Assembly: GCF_964355755.1 (NCBI RefSeq)
Contig: NC_092673.1
Location: forward strand, 18,421,001-18,485,000
Source: Antedon mediterranea
Taxonomy: Eukaryota > Echinodermata > Crinoidea > Comatulida > Antedonidae
Reading direction: 5' to 3'
Length of the DNA stretch: 64,000 bases
Shown: positions 29,656 to 43,000 of the stretch, one piece after another
Layout of the letters: every line of letters starts with the position of its first letter
How positions within the stretch are numbered: position 1 is the first letter of the stretch
The notes under the pieces: model-generated
Told to the model about the DNA's origin: nothing
The model's database searches: none
Seen by the model: the letters and a program-made list of their open reading frames with translations, nothing else
Program-made: the position numbers and the translations under genes

Positions 29656-32600
29656 GTAAATGTTACAATAAATACTTGTAAAGAACCAATTAACAACATT
29701 TTATGTCAAGTGCAGAGCAGAACCAATAGTTTTTTATGGCTGGATGTTATTTTTTGTATTGATCATCAACACTGATAAAATCAGTGATGATAAATGTTCA
29801 AAATCTACAAATTATATACTGTACATGAATTTTTCCCAAAAAATAAAATCATATTCACACCCAATTTATGAAAATAATAATGATTTATATTGCAATGTTA
29901 ATTGTGAATGTGTTACAAGAGGATTATCTGTTATATAATTGGTATGTCATTAAAAATATGGTCGGGGGTAAAAGCTAGACCAGTTTTGGCTATATTGGTG
30001 GCCAAAACGAGTCCACCACTGCCAAAATCGGTCCACGTTTTTCTTCTATCAATTTTATTTAAATTACTAGACTTACGACATGTTTTTTTTTTTTTTTGGC
30101 TGGAAAAATATCTAGTTATCTGATAAATACTACAAACAAATTTATTTTTTCTCTGCCTGGCACACATGGACATGAACATTATTATCAGCTAGATTTTATT
30201 TTTAATAAACAATAGATACAGTAGATACTAATACAGGTCCTTTATTTTCTCAGCCTAATCAATATTGGTATAATTGCTTTATAATTAATGTAAGCCTTCT
30301 TTTAAACTGTTTTGAAAGATACTGTACATTATAACCAGTTTTGCGCACCATATATTTGTAAGCCTGGACCATATTTGGCAGCCAAAAACAGTCTTAATAA
30401 CCAGACTGATTTAATCAAGACCAAACCAGTTTTGCTGGTCAAAATTGTTCCGTCCCGACAGGTTTTGGCAGCCATTGATCCCACAGATCAATGTTGGCAT
30501 TAAATACCCATTATAGTCATGTTCTTTGGACAAATTAGCTCATGGTTTTCAAGATATACTTATCACTCCAGATGTGTGTAATAATAAATGTATATTTAAT
30601 TTGTTGTTATGATTGTGCATTTTTTATCTGTATAATTATTAGATGGCAATGGTGCTTATATTCAAAATCACCAGTTATTTTTATAGCATTAATCATGTGA
30701 AAATAAATATGTAAGTGTGCTGAACTAAGGCTACTGTCAGATCTGCTGTTATGTGCTCCTGTATATAACACCTTCAGTTTCCAGTAACCTTTGGACCATA
30801 AAATACAGGTACACTTTTGTTTGTCATTTAACATTAATATTTACAATACAATTTAGGAAACAACCTCCTAAGAGGAATTTGGATGGGTTCAGAAATGGTA
30901 ACTTGTAATAGGTGAATACATAATATAATTTAGTAAATAAATAATATGTTGGTATTAAATGGTGTGTGCTTAGCTTTTGTTAACTGTGTGTAGGGCCTAT
31001 TGCTCTTATTGATTGTAGAATCAACTTGACTGGAAAATGTCCAGATGTTTGTATGTTAATATGAAAAACTCACAGTGTATAATTCTATTAAATAGGGTGA
31101 CATGCAAGATTGATTGGCAAGTGATGTGACACAGAGAACTCAGCAAAAAGGGTGTTGGCACTTTGCATAACAATAAACACCTCCTAGGCTGGTAGCGTCC
31201 TTTGATGTCTGTTCAGTCAGACTGGAGCAGGCAATGAAGGATCATTTCCATGTATAACCTAGAAGGGTAATTTTATGTTTACCAACAATTCTGTTGTTCA
31301 GATTCTGTTGTAGTGTGAGTTTTTATATTATTTAATTTGGCTTATAGAATTACACCAGTACAATATACTGTAATACTTTGTTGTTGGTGGTAGAGATGGG
31401 ATTTTTACCATTTTTTTCAGAGAAATTGTTTGTATTTTAAGTAACTAATTTGGTACTACTTTATGCTACTAAGTGTGTCTGTGCCATTTGATTGGCTGAC
31501 TTCATACTACAATCCATGCATTACCAATTTAAATGACTAAGGTAATATTGCACTATTAACTTTTTAAAAACATTTTGAGAATTTAGGGTGAACTAAGCTC
31601 GTAAATGTGAATTTTCTTAAAGCCTATTCAACTAGGCGCTGCCTCATTGAATAGAACAGTAATTTTTATAACACTCATGAAACTAAATAAAAACAAATAA
31701 GTAAATTTAATATGCAACTGTTGGCAAAACTGTGCTGTCTGTCATGCAAATTAATAGACGATGGCATCATCCATCTGCTAAAAACTCGCTAATGTACATT
31801 GGTTATACTCTATGCAAGCTTTAGTTGTGTTCTTGATTGACTACAGTGTACTTTTTTTTTTATTCAATTTATTACACAGAGGCACCTCACAAGGTGGAAC
31901 CACCTTAGCATCAAGGCGCCTCAGACAACAAATACAACATTTTAAAACAAAAAACTAACCGAAACATCAATCAAATCTTTCAGAATTAACAAGAAATTGT
32001 TGTACATAATAAAACAATAAAGCAATAAAGCATTTGCACAATTCGAAAGAAGATCTGATCCAAAAACAAAAATTTCACTTCAAAATTTAAAATTATACGT
32101 TAAAGAAAAATCCTTGGCTAAGATATCCTCAATGTGTACTTTGTTTGCATTTGTTGGAAAATTTATTGAATTGAAAAGTAGAGAGTTATTGCAAACATTT
32201 CCTTTCAAAACCATGACAAATGCATCCTTTTATTTTCTCACCCTGTTATTGTGTGATTCAATGGAATTGTTTTTATTGTTTGTTTTATTGCAAGCTTTCT
32301 TGATTTGTATTCATCATAAATGTTTGTGTTTCACCAATTTGTTTGTGTTTTTAAAAACTAGGGCAGTTTTTGTATTGTCATTTTCAGGTCAATGATTCGT
32401 ACCATAAAATAATAGTACAAATTCTGTTTAACAGAAACATTTGAAAGTCAATGTAAAACCTGTGATTGTTATGCATTATTTATATATGATATTATTGTAG
32501 TCAATGCGGTAAAATGCAGTTTGGAAGGCATATAGTCAAGTAAAAAATCACCCTCACTGTGGCATAAGCTTGTAGGCTACCCTAATGAAATTCACACAGT

Positions 32601-34061
32601 ATGTTCAGAATATTTTTGAAAGATCATTTCTTGATTTTGCGTTGTGCCAAATCTGGGATTGAGCGAGAAAATGAGAGTTTTATACAAAATTTTTACCTAC
32701 AGTACCTCATGTCGTAATTTGTTTACTGCGAATGCGACGAAGTATGACCGAAATTACGATACACCATTCGTTCGTTTCTATTTCACATTGCATCACACTT
32801 GATAAGTTGTTACAGATTAATTCAAAGTATTAAATAAAAGATGCAAAGCCTGGAATAGAGCTTTAAGCCTGGTTTCACCAGAACAAAATAAACTAATAAT
32901 TCTATCAAATACAAATAAACAATGCTTAATCTTAACTTAAGATCAGAAAAATATATTTTAAAAAAAATGTATACAATTACGCTACCGTTAGCGCCCGTAA
33001 ACAAATATATTAATAAAGCTATGAAACCTATGGTAATTAACTGTTTATAGCATAAATTTAAGTATAGTTTACAATAAAATATAATATAATGAAATACATA
33101 ACATATAAAGATATCCAAATATAAACTATAAAATTTACAGATACGTGTTTAAAAATGTCGAAATAAAAATTTTATTTATTTATTTATTCAGGTATATAAA
33201 AAACTTTACAAAAAGCAGAACAAGTCTGAAATTATTGTAGTACATATAACAGCTAAACATTACAGAAAAAACAGATCCGTAAAATGAAGTATGCCCTCAT
33301 TCGTCATACTTTTATCAAACTTGTGAATTTTTAGTTATAATACGGAACACATACAATTTGTTAGTTATTGCCTCTTTTCTATTTTATATCCATTTTTTTA
33401 ATCATAGAAAATAATGTTTTTCTATCTTCTAACACATCCAACATCTAGTATACCATTATGATGGATTTTAGTTGCGTGCAACAGCTCACTATGTAGGTTG
33501 GTTGGTTGGTAAACCCTAACTTGAGCACGCGTCTGCAGCCATGTACTGTATATGGCCTTGTTTAGTGGCATACTGCATATGACCTGTAATGATCTCCTGG
33601 TCTGGTTTTATTCTGAACATTCTTTTTTCTTCAACAGCATTATTGCCTGGATATCAGAGTGCATTGCATATTTTAAACTATCATTCAGAAAATATTTTCT
33701 GATTCAGACAAATCCCAAACTTTCGGTGGTACGCTCTTAATGTTTGAAAAAGTAAAGGTAGCATCTATCATAGAAGCAAAATGGATTATGCTCATTTAAA
33801 TTATGGTTTTCTTCTTACTGTAATTGACATTGACCAATCTCGAATACAGGAATATAAACACAGGTACATGAATTAAATGTCCACTACCCACAATAGAAGT
33901 GGAAAATAACCTTAGTAAATACTATTCTGACAAATAACTTTAGTTTAAAAGAATTCTGCCTACTTACAAATTCATAAACATGTTTAATGATTCTTCCTCT
34001 TTGGTTATATTATGTTACACAAAAACATGGAAATTAATCTAATGCAATTTATTCTTTACAG
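29656..34061. other. Intergenic region or 5' intron of the Roc-COR gene
   Basis: No gene was recognised. About 31850-32100 and 33165-33290 start with T-rich tracts and read like the 3' ends of minus-strand retroposons ('ttatttatttattcag', 'ttattcaatttattacacag'). The second copy of the 24570 repeat is at 33470-33545. Short open frames here (for example 32114-32395, 32822-33118) have no recognisable domain. The promoter of the Roc-COR gene may lie here, since its first coding exon has an upstream splice acceptor. Confidence 0.4.
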
Positions 34062-34099
34062 ATGACAGCGTAAATAAAGTGAAATGGCAGATTCACAAG
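34062..34099 (+). CDS. First coding exon (MADSQ) with 5' UTR
   Basis: The acceptor 'ctttacag' precedes the exon, so a further 5' non-coding exon must lie upstream. The upstream 22 bases contain stops in the reading frames. The ATG at 34084 has purine at -3 and G at +4. The donor 'caag|gtaatg' leaves phase 1, which matches the acceptor at 34533 and gives MADSQ-VENDPSAIVARG. Confidence 0.6.
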
Positions 34100-37000
34100 G
34101 TAATGCTCAGATGATTATAAAATTCAAATCAAAATCAGACTTCCATTCATAAAATTAATGATATAGAATTCTATTAAGTCGGTTTTATAGTCTTGGTACT
34201 AAAGAAGAAATGAGTATTATAAAATAGTTGACGATTTAATTGATAATTGATAAATAATTTTGAAAATTAAAGGAGTAACAAAATACAAAATTGGCTACCA
34301 AATAAATGTCATTCTTAGGTCATTGAATATTAATGATAGGATAATCTTGAAGATCATTGCATTCACCATTTTAGCCTAATTTGGTACATTTTTTATTATT
34401 TTAATTAATAAAAGAAAATAAAACAAATCTATTTAAATCAGTGCATATAACCTATAATTCGTCATAGTGACGAACTAAATCTGGTTTTATTTGAGTTACT
34501 GAAAAATATACTTTGAAATCTTATTTAATCAGTTGAAAATGATCCATCTGCTATTGTTGCTCGTGGTACAGATGTTAAGAAAGCATACAATGAAGCCTTG
34601 ACAGGGGGATCCGTCAAAGTCAATCTTGGAACGTTTAAAGTGATTGGACAGGAAGGAGTAGGTAAAACATGCCTCATAAAAGCCTTACTTGGAAAGGAGT
34701 AAGTACTATTTAAGTACAGGAAAATTAACATAAAGAAAGTTAACTAAAGAATACAAACTAGCCATTTTCTTTCATTTCACAGGAGAAGATCTTGGATATT
34801 TTAAATGGAACATATAATATTGATAGTCTGTCATGTCATGATATCAAAAAGTTCATAATTTTATCTTAACTGTTAAAAGGGGGAGTGCACACCCCTAGTC
34901 CCTCCCCCTTGTTTCTGCACCTGTTTCAATAAACCACTTGTATTAAAGTGTCACAATTTGAATACTGATTTCAAATAATAATAATACAGTAATAATATTT
35001 ATTCGGCAAAAGTTCTTAAAAGTACGTTTTACATTTCATCTTGCCAGGAGCAAGTAATTGGCATGAGCCCAAGCCGAAAACTGCTGTTACTCCATCAATG
35101 ATTTTCACTTCAGATTTAACACCAAACATGATGTTACAGATGGAATAGCACTGATAAGAACTGTAAGCACAAAATGGACAGAAGATTATGACGATAGTGG
35201 TAAACATGAATATATTTACATTATTATTATCATTATAAACACTGACAGCATAAGTGAATAAAGATCTCACAGTAAAACAGTATACTACTTATTGAAACAT
35301 AAATTGAAAATAGTTTTGGATATTAATTTGCATATTAGCATTAGATTAACCTGAATAATGTACATAGAGACTGATTGTCAACCATCTAATTTTTTAAATT
35401 TCATTTCTTATGCATACTTTGTTACATTGATTGGTGAATGAACAAAATTGGTGAAATGTTTTAAATATTATAGATATTTATTAATATTTAACTATTAAAA
35501 ATCTATTGTCCCTAATTCCCAAAAAAATAAAAATTTTGAAAAAAAGCGGGTCATTTTGAAGTACTTTCACCAAAAATTAGTCGAAAAAAAAATCATTTAA
35601 CTGAAATACAGACGGTTTTTTGTTCAAAAAATAACTTTGACTTCCAGTCAAAGTTTTTGATCAAAACATATCTCATTATGCAACGCGCTTGTTTGGCTAC
35701 TCTGTATGCATAATCATAAAACTTCCTCGCGATCTGTGTGAAAACACCTTCTCAACCGTGACAAGTTGTAAACAATCCTAATTAGCATCATGCATAATGC
35801 ATACTCATGGTTTGAAATCTTTGTTTCGCTGGCGACGATTTTCCAGACTAAATGTAATCAAATAAATTCACCTGTTAATTACGTAAACTTGTTGTTTTTG
35901 GCTCGAATTTTCGACTTGAAGTGAATAACTTTAATATTACTTTGATATGGCCAATTTAAATTTAGAATATTTTGATTTGTGTTTCAAGGGACAATACATC
36001 TTTAATAAAACCAATATGATTATATTTTTCTACAGGTAATCCTTCAAAACAGTATACAAAAATGGTCGCTGATAAACTGAGAGAAATGGTAAGTTCATTT
36101 AAATAGTGCCTAGATGACAATTCTAATACTGCTAAATTATATAAGTCTTAAACCAAACAGCATTGAATGATTAGAATTATGTAGACAATGCTTAATATCT
36201 TGTTTTTTTCTTGTGCCAGGTTGACAAGGAATCTCTAGCAGAAGGTAGGCCTATGGAATTCCTTTAAATTTAGTTTCTTGTCAATAATACTTGAAGATAA
36301 GAATATCTAAGAATTTTAATGTATTAATGTTATGCTGCTGCACAACTTGTTTTAAACATTTGCAGTTCTAAGAGACATAAATTAACGTTTTTATATTAGC
36401 TGAGTTTGAGTAAAGTTTAATTCCCTTGCTGGTAAAGTTCTCGTTTCAGTTTAGCCTTATAATTCCTGTGATTTAATGTTCTGCTCTAATAGACAATTTT
36501 GTTTTGTAATAATAAAACTTTCAGTTACTATTATAATTTGTATTACTGTATTTTGTAACTAGAATAATACCAATTATTTACAAAAATTATAATTTTTCTC
36601 ATAAGTTATTGACAATGCACAACCATTTAGAATAATCTGATATTTAAAAAATGTATTTTCCCAATCTAAAGTAGCTAAAGAAACATAAAAACTCCATTGT
36701 GGTTATTTAATCAATTAACCAATCTGTATAACACTTTTATAAATCTACTATGACACTGATATTGACTTTAATGATAAAAATAAAATATTGATTACTACTA
36801 CAAAAATGACAACAACAGTGATGATAATGAATACAACAATGATAATGAGATCAATGGAAATGATTAGAATGATAACTGATGAGCAATGATGATAATAATA
36901 ATGATGATAATATTAATGATGCTATACATTTTAAGTGTTGAGTGTGACCAAAATAAATATTTCACTGCAGGTACTGAAGCTATTCCATTTGATACAGAAC

Positions 37001-40000
37001 AGCAGTTAGATAAAGATGTAATTCAGGCTATTGAGGAAAATAAGGAGGAAACCTTGAAAGACACGTTTAACATCTGGGATCATGGGGGACAATTGATGTA
37101 CCATGGTCTACAGCGTGTAAGTTATGATTGTATTTGCTTTGAATAAAGTCCATAGACATATAGTATTCTTCTATTCTTCAATATAATAACAACATTGATT
37201 ATTTACACAGTGCTCAAATAAAGGTTGTAAGTCCATAGACATTTTATTCTTCTATTCTTCAATATAATAACAACATTGATTATTTACACAGTGCTTAAAT
37301 AAAGGTTGTAAGTCCATAGACATTTTATTCTTCTATTCTTCAATATAATAACAACATTGATTATTTACACAGTGCTCAAATAAAGGTTGTAAGTCCATAG
37401 ACATTTTATTCTTCTATTCTTCAATATAATAACAACATTGATTATTTACACAGTGCTTAAAAACTTATTTTACAATTTGTTAAAAATATTTATTTAATAC
37501 ACTATTAATTTTTAATAGAGAACAATTACACTTGACAAAAAGATCTCAATGTTTGAGTATTGACGTTTTATCTGAGAAACTTCCTTTTAGGGACCAATTA
37601 CAGAGGGAAATAATATTTGTACATATTTCTTTTTTCCTAGATGTTCATGACATCGGAAGCCCTTTATATCGTAGTGTTTGATCTCAGTGTGAACCTTCAG
37701 GATCGTGCTATCTTCAGTGCTTCAAATGGAGTAAGTATTTAAAGACAATGTAAGGTAAAGGTATTTGTGATTAAAAAATACCTACCAGATGAGTGAGACG
37801 ATTAAGAAAAACATATAATAATTATTTTATTTTAATCAAATAAAGATATAAAGTGTAGTGTCTTTTTTTTCCAGGTTAAACGTGAAAATCATTGTACCAA
37901 TCTCCAGTTCATATTATCTTACATCCAGACAGTTGATTCTCATAGTCGTATTGTGAGAAAAAACAAAGAAAAGGGAGTTCACGAACCAACTATCCTTATT
38001 GTGGGTACACATAAGGGTAAGCTTGGTAAGACTGAAGAAGAACAAAATGTTGAGGTTAATACTTCCATTATTAAAATTAATCAATCAATTTCTGTTCTAA
38101 AAGCTAATGTAAAGTAACTATGACTACTAGAATACTGTATCGAATACATTTTTATCAGAAATTCTCATATGAATGTATTTAATACAATAGTCTTGTAGTC
38201 TGTGAAGTATTTATATATCATTTAAAAAACATGTTTTCATTTTTTTAAATTGTTTACAACCAGGCAAAGAAGGCCTTTAAACAGATTCGAGATGCACTTA
38301 AACATAAAGTGTATGAAAAACATGTCTACCACCAATATTTTGCCATTGAAAACAGCCAACCAACTACAGATAAGAGCTTTAGTGATCTCAAACAAGTTAT
38401 TGATACACTTATGAAAGCATTAGAACAGCCTTTTCCTTTAAAGTGGATGCGTTTTCGATGTGATCTACATGATCTAAGGAGGAAAAAACATTTTTCTTTG
38501 TGTCCAGTTAAAGAGGTGAGTTTAATCATCATTTGACTCGTTGACTGAGGTAAATTTAATTGGCATCATTCCTGAGTGTTTTGTTTTCAGATTAGAAATA
38601 TGTTGGAAATAATAATATTTAAAAAAGTATAAACAAAAAACTCCACTCACTATTATATATTACTATATATATATAACTACTATATAATAATAGGGACCAC
38701 AGTGGAAATAAGTTGCTTTTTGTACTTTTCTGTGTTTTTATCCTTGTTTGATCCACTTGATCAACAAAATGAATAAATAAAATATTAAAATTATTTAAAA
38801 TTGAAAACTGATTTTTAAAATGGTTTTTGTCATTCATTCATTCAGTTTGTCATATAGAGATAGCAATATTTTTGTCATATTTTACATCTTGCTCTAAATC
38901 TAAATGGTAAAATAAATGTTAATGTGATAATCCTATCCATGCTGGTATGGTTTCCTATCTGAAAAAATCATAAGAGCATCACATCGGCCTAGTATTTTTT
39001 ATGGAATATTTGTCGCAAGATTGACAAGGCATTCTGTGAGAAAAATCGCAGTATACGTTTCCCCCATCCTGAGAGTGACATTTTCCTTCAGATCCAACAT
39101 TATGCAGTAAATGTTATCAATTAAACAAACAAATTTCTTTTGTACTTCAAACCATTTCAGGCTGTAAAGGACAAAACTAATATTATAAATGTATACCTAC
39201 CTATGGTTTCATATTTCTTATATTTTATTTGTATCTGAATAGTAAACAATTTCTTTCTTTAGCTCAAAATGCTGGCAAGTAAGAATGGTATTGCAGATGA
39301 AAAACAACAATCCTTTCTTCTTAACTTTTTGTACGATCTTGGTGAAATTGTTTACAGGCCTGACAGCAAATTATTGAAAGATAAAGCGGTGTTGGATCCG
39401 ATGCGGCTAGTGGAAATTGTCACTGCTTTTGTAACAGTCATTCCACCAGAATTTCAAGTAAGTAGGTTCATAAAAATGTTAATTCAGTGTTCCTTGGGGA
39501 ATTAATAGAGGTATATGTGAATTTCTATAGGCACTGTAGTATCAAAAGCAATGTCTGACAGTTACATTTAGTGGTAAATTGTATATTAGATGTGTAATGG
39601 ACTAAACTATGTCATTTCATCTCTAAGTATTTATCCATATTCTGGTATTTTTTCTCAACATAATTTCTGCATCCCCTTCAGATTCTAACACAAAATTATA
39701 AGTATGCCTAGTTAGTGGTGTTTTTTTTAGCTTCCTATGTTTAGGATGGCTTTTGATAATCTTGACAAAGGCATACTGGAGGAAGACTTATTGCGTGAAT
39801 TATGGAAAGAGCGTAAAGTTGACGAAGGAAAGAATTTTGAGTTCCTTGTCGCACTGATGATTCAATTAGGTTTCATTTGCAAGAAAGAGACCACCAGCAG
39901 CCATGTGACATCTACAGTAGGTTTTGTTAAATTATCTTTTCTAACATGTTTTGCATTTAATATTATGTATAAAAAATGGTTTTTAGTATGATAAACACAC

Positions 40001-43000
40001 TCATTTCATTAGTGAAATTTTACATAAAATTTAAAAACATTTTTAGGATTCGTACATATTTTGATTTAACTTTCTGCTGAAGATGTTTTAAACATGTACA
40101 GGAAATGATCTTTTTTTCATTAAAAGAAATCTAAATGGCATTTTTACAAATCAACAATTTCAGGGATCTGTTGGAAAGCGATCATTCTTTGTGCCACTAC
40201 GCCTTGCTTTCAAGACAGAAACTGAAGTGAAATCAATGCCTGATGATCTACATTCTATCAGTATCTATTACGACTTTAAGGGATATCTGCCAGATGTATT
40301 GTTTCCATATATGATTATTGATTTCCTCAAAAAATTTCAAAAGGAAGGCGTTGACCCAATACTGTCATATAACCATGCTGCACTTTACTTCAACAAAGAT
40401 CATCATCTGACCATATCTCTTGTCAAATTTGCTACTAAGGAGAATGAGAGAAAGTTTTTGTTAAAGGTACTGTGTTGTACAATCTCTTGTGAATTTTCAA
40501 TAAATATTTAAACCAACTTATTTTGAATTGATAGAAGTTGATTAGTCAAACACAAAACAATGCTGAAACCCGCTGCAAATTATCATTTAGTTTGTAACAC
40601 TTATTACAATTGCCTGTATTATCCTAATCTTTCTTTTACTTATTTTTGTTGTTAAATATTAAGTCAGAATTTACTCTACATGTGCATAATAATTCAAATG
40701 CAGATATCAAAATATCAACTACTGTACTTTCTTTTTTTCCAGGTGACTATTAAAAGAATAAATGCTTTTAATGAAACTAATGAGGAACCTTCATCTGAAG
40801 CATGTAGAGAGGTATGTTATCATATTATTTGATAAACCATGAGCACTATCTAAGATTGTTTATAGATAATAATTTTTACTAAATATTTATAATTAAAGTT
40901 TAAAAATTATTTTGGGGCAGTGTAATCAAAATAGTGGTTAACAATTATTTTCATTAAATAAAATTTCTTTTGAACAACCAAAAATAGTATAAGCGAACTT
41001 ACAGTACGTTTCGAAACTTGAGTTGAGAATGAAACCTGATAGGTTTCGAAACGTACTGTAAGTTCGCTTATACTATTTTTGGTTGTTCAAAAGAAATTTT
41101 ATTTAATACCTATTCCACGACCAGATGAAATTCTTCCAAAATTATTTTCATTATCAGTCAATTTCAATGTATTTGACCTTATAATTCTGTAAATTTGTAA
41201 TTTCAATAATAGAAAAACACATGATGCTTAGATGACACAAGTCTCCCCAACATTTCCAACTATCAAAGAAAATATCAAAAAGATATCTTTTCACACATAA
41301 AATCGAAGATATTAAAACCATTTTAACTTTTTTTTTAAACTATAATATTGTAAATGTGAGTGAATAAATGTGTGCAGCGGATTCAAAAGGTAATCAAGTT
41401 TTTGTTATTGATTGTGTCTTAATTTGGTATTTGTAGTTGGATTTATTTATGTGATTGGAAAACAATATTCAATGTATATTTTTAGGTTTTGTTAACAATC
41501 CAGAAGTCATTTGAACCTTCTCAAGATGGTGGTAGAAGAGGGATTAAATTTGAGAGATGCATACTTTGTGGTGTATGTAGTGATACATCAGAAAAGAAGC
41601 ACATTCAAAATCTTGAAAATTTCCAGTATGTGAAGTTGCCATGCTTCAAAACTGGCAAGTCTGTTACGATGGATGTTAAACGTTACAAGCGGCTATTTGG
41701 AGGTAAAAAACATAAACATAAGGATACAAAGTATATCTTTTTAAAGACTAACACTATTTTGTTTATATTTAAATGAATTCTATGAATAGGATTGGTACAG
41801 TATTATAGTTTATTACTATTTATCTTAAATCCTGTTGAACCAAACTTTTAGAACATAATATTGTGGCTACTGTAAATAACTATAAAAACAGTACTATGGG
41901 TAGATTTAGACTTCCAAGGAGTGAGTGGCTTATATTGATTAATTATCTCCTATACAGTACCATGTTGACTGTATGATAAAAGTCTCGTGGTTAGTGTTCA
42001 ATTTTACTTTTTCACAGACGTCCAAGATGATAGAGAGTTACTGCAATCTGTCAATATTCTTAAATAAAAGGCTTGACCTGTAATCTGATTGGCAAACACT
42101 AGACTTTATTGTTTTCATAATCTAGCAATCATTATTATTCAGATCTAAAAAATTAACAATTCAGTTATCATATTAAAATAATATATTGTTATCAACTAAA
42201 AAAATAGCCACTGATCCCATAGTTTTACAACTCGTTTTGCAATGCAGATCTGTTTATTTCTTGAAATGTTGTGTAGAATATCGGTTATATTTTGTTTTAA
42301 AAACCTAGTACTTTTGGATTATTGTACCTTACTTTCTTCCACCTTCTTAGACTGTACACAAGGCCGTGATTATGAAAATGAAATTATTTGTACCATTCCA
42401 CGAATATAAAACATTCATTATTGGTTTTATATAACATCTAAGTAGACATGCATTTCATGTAAATTGTCATCTTAATAGGAGTGTCCACTGAGTAGGGGTT
42501 GGCCGTAGTGGTAAAACATATATTGCCTCTGTTGTGCAGGAAAGTGTCTGCTTACCAAAAGAGGGGCTCTGCTATTATACATTAAATGAATTCTTGCTGG
42601 ATTAATTGCCATTTGAAGTCATTGCATTAATTGATTTAAACAAATTTTAATTTATAGATAATTATTTATCACAAAAGAAAACAGTTATTGATTTTTTATT
42701 TCTTAGCCTTATATGGCATGGTTGGTTTTTATATAATAAAATTATATTTTATCAGATGAGAATATTCCATCTGCTATTACTGCTCATGGTACAGATGTTC
42801 AGGAAGTGTACACTAAGGCATTGACTGAGGGATCTGTCAAAATCAATCTTGGAATGCTTAAAGTGATTGGGCAGGAAGGAGTAGGTAAAACATGCCTCAT
42901 AAATGCTGGTCTTGGAAACAAGTAAGTACTAGTTAAAGGACAGTGAAATGAACTATGAAATATGTGAGTTAACTATTAAAGAAATATGATTCATTTTAAA

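Noticed and set aside
32690-32830. Possible tRNA or regulatory element in the 'gtaatttgtttactgcgaatg' region
   Set aside because: No cloverleaf or known motif could be drawn.
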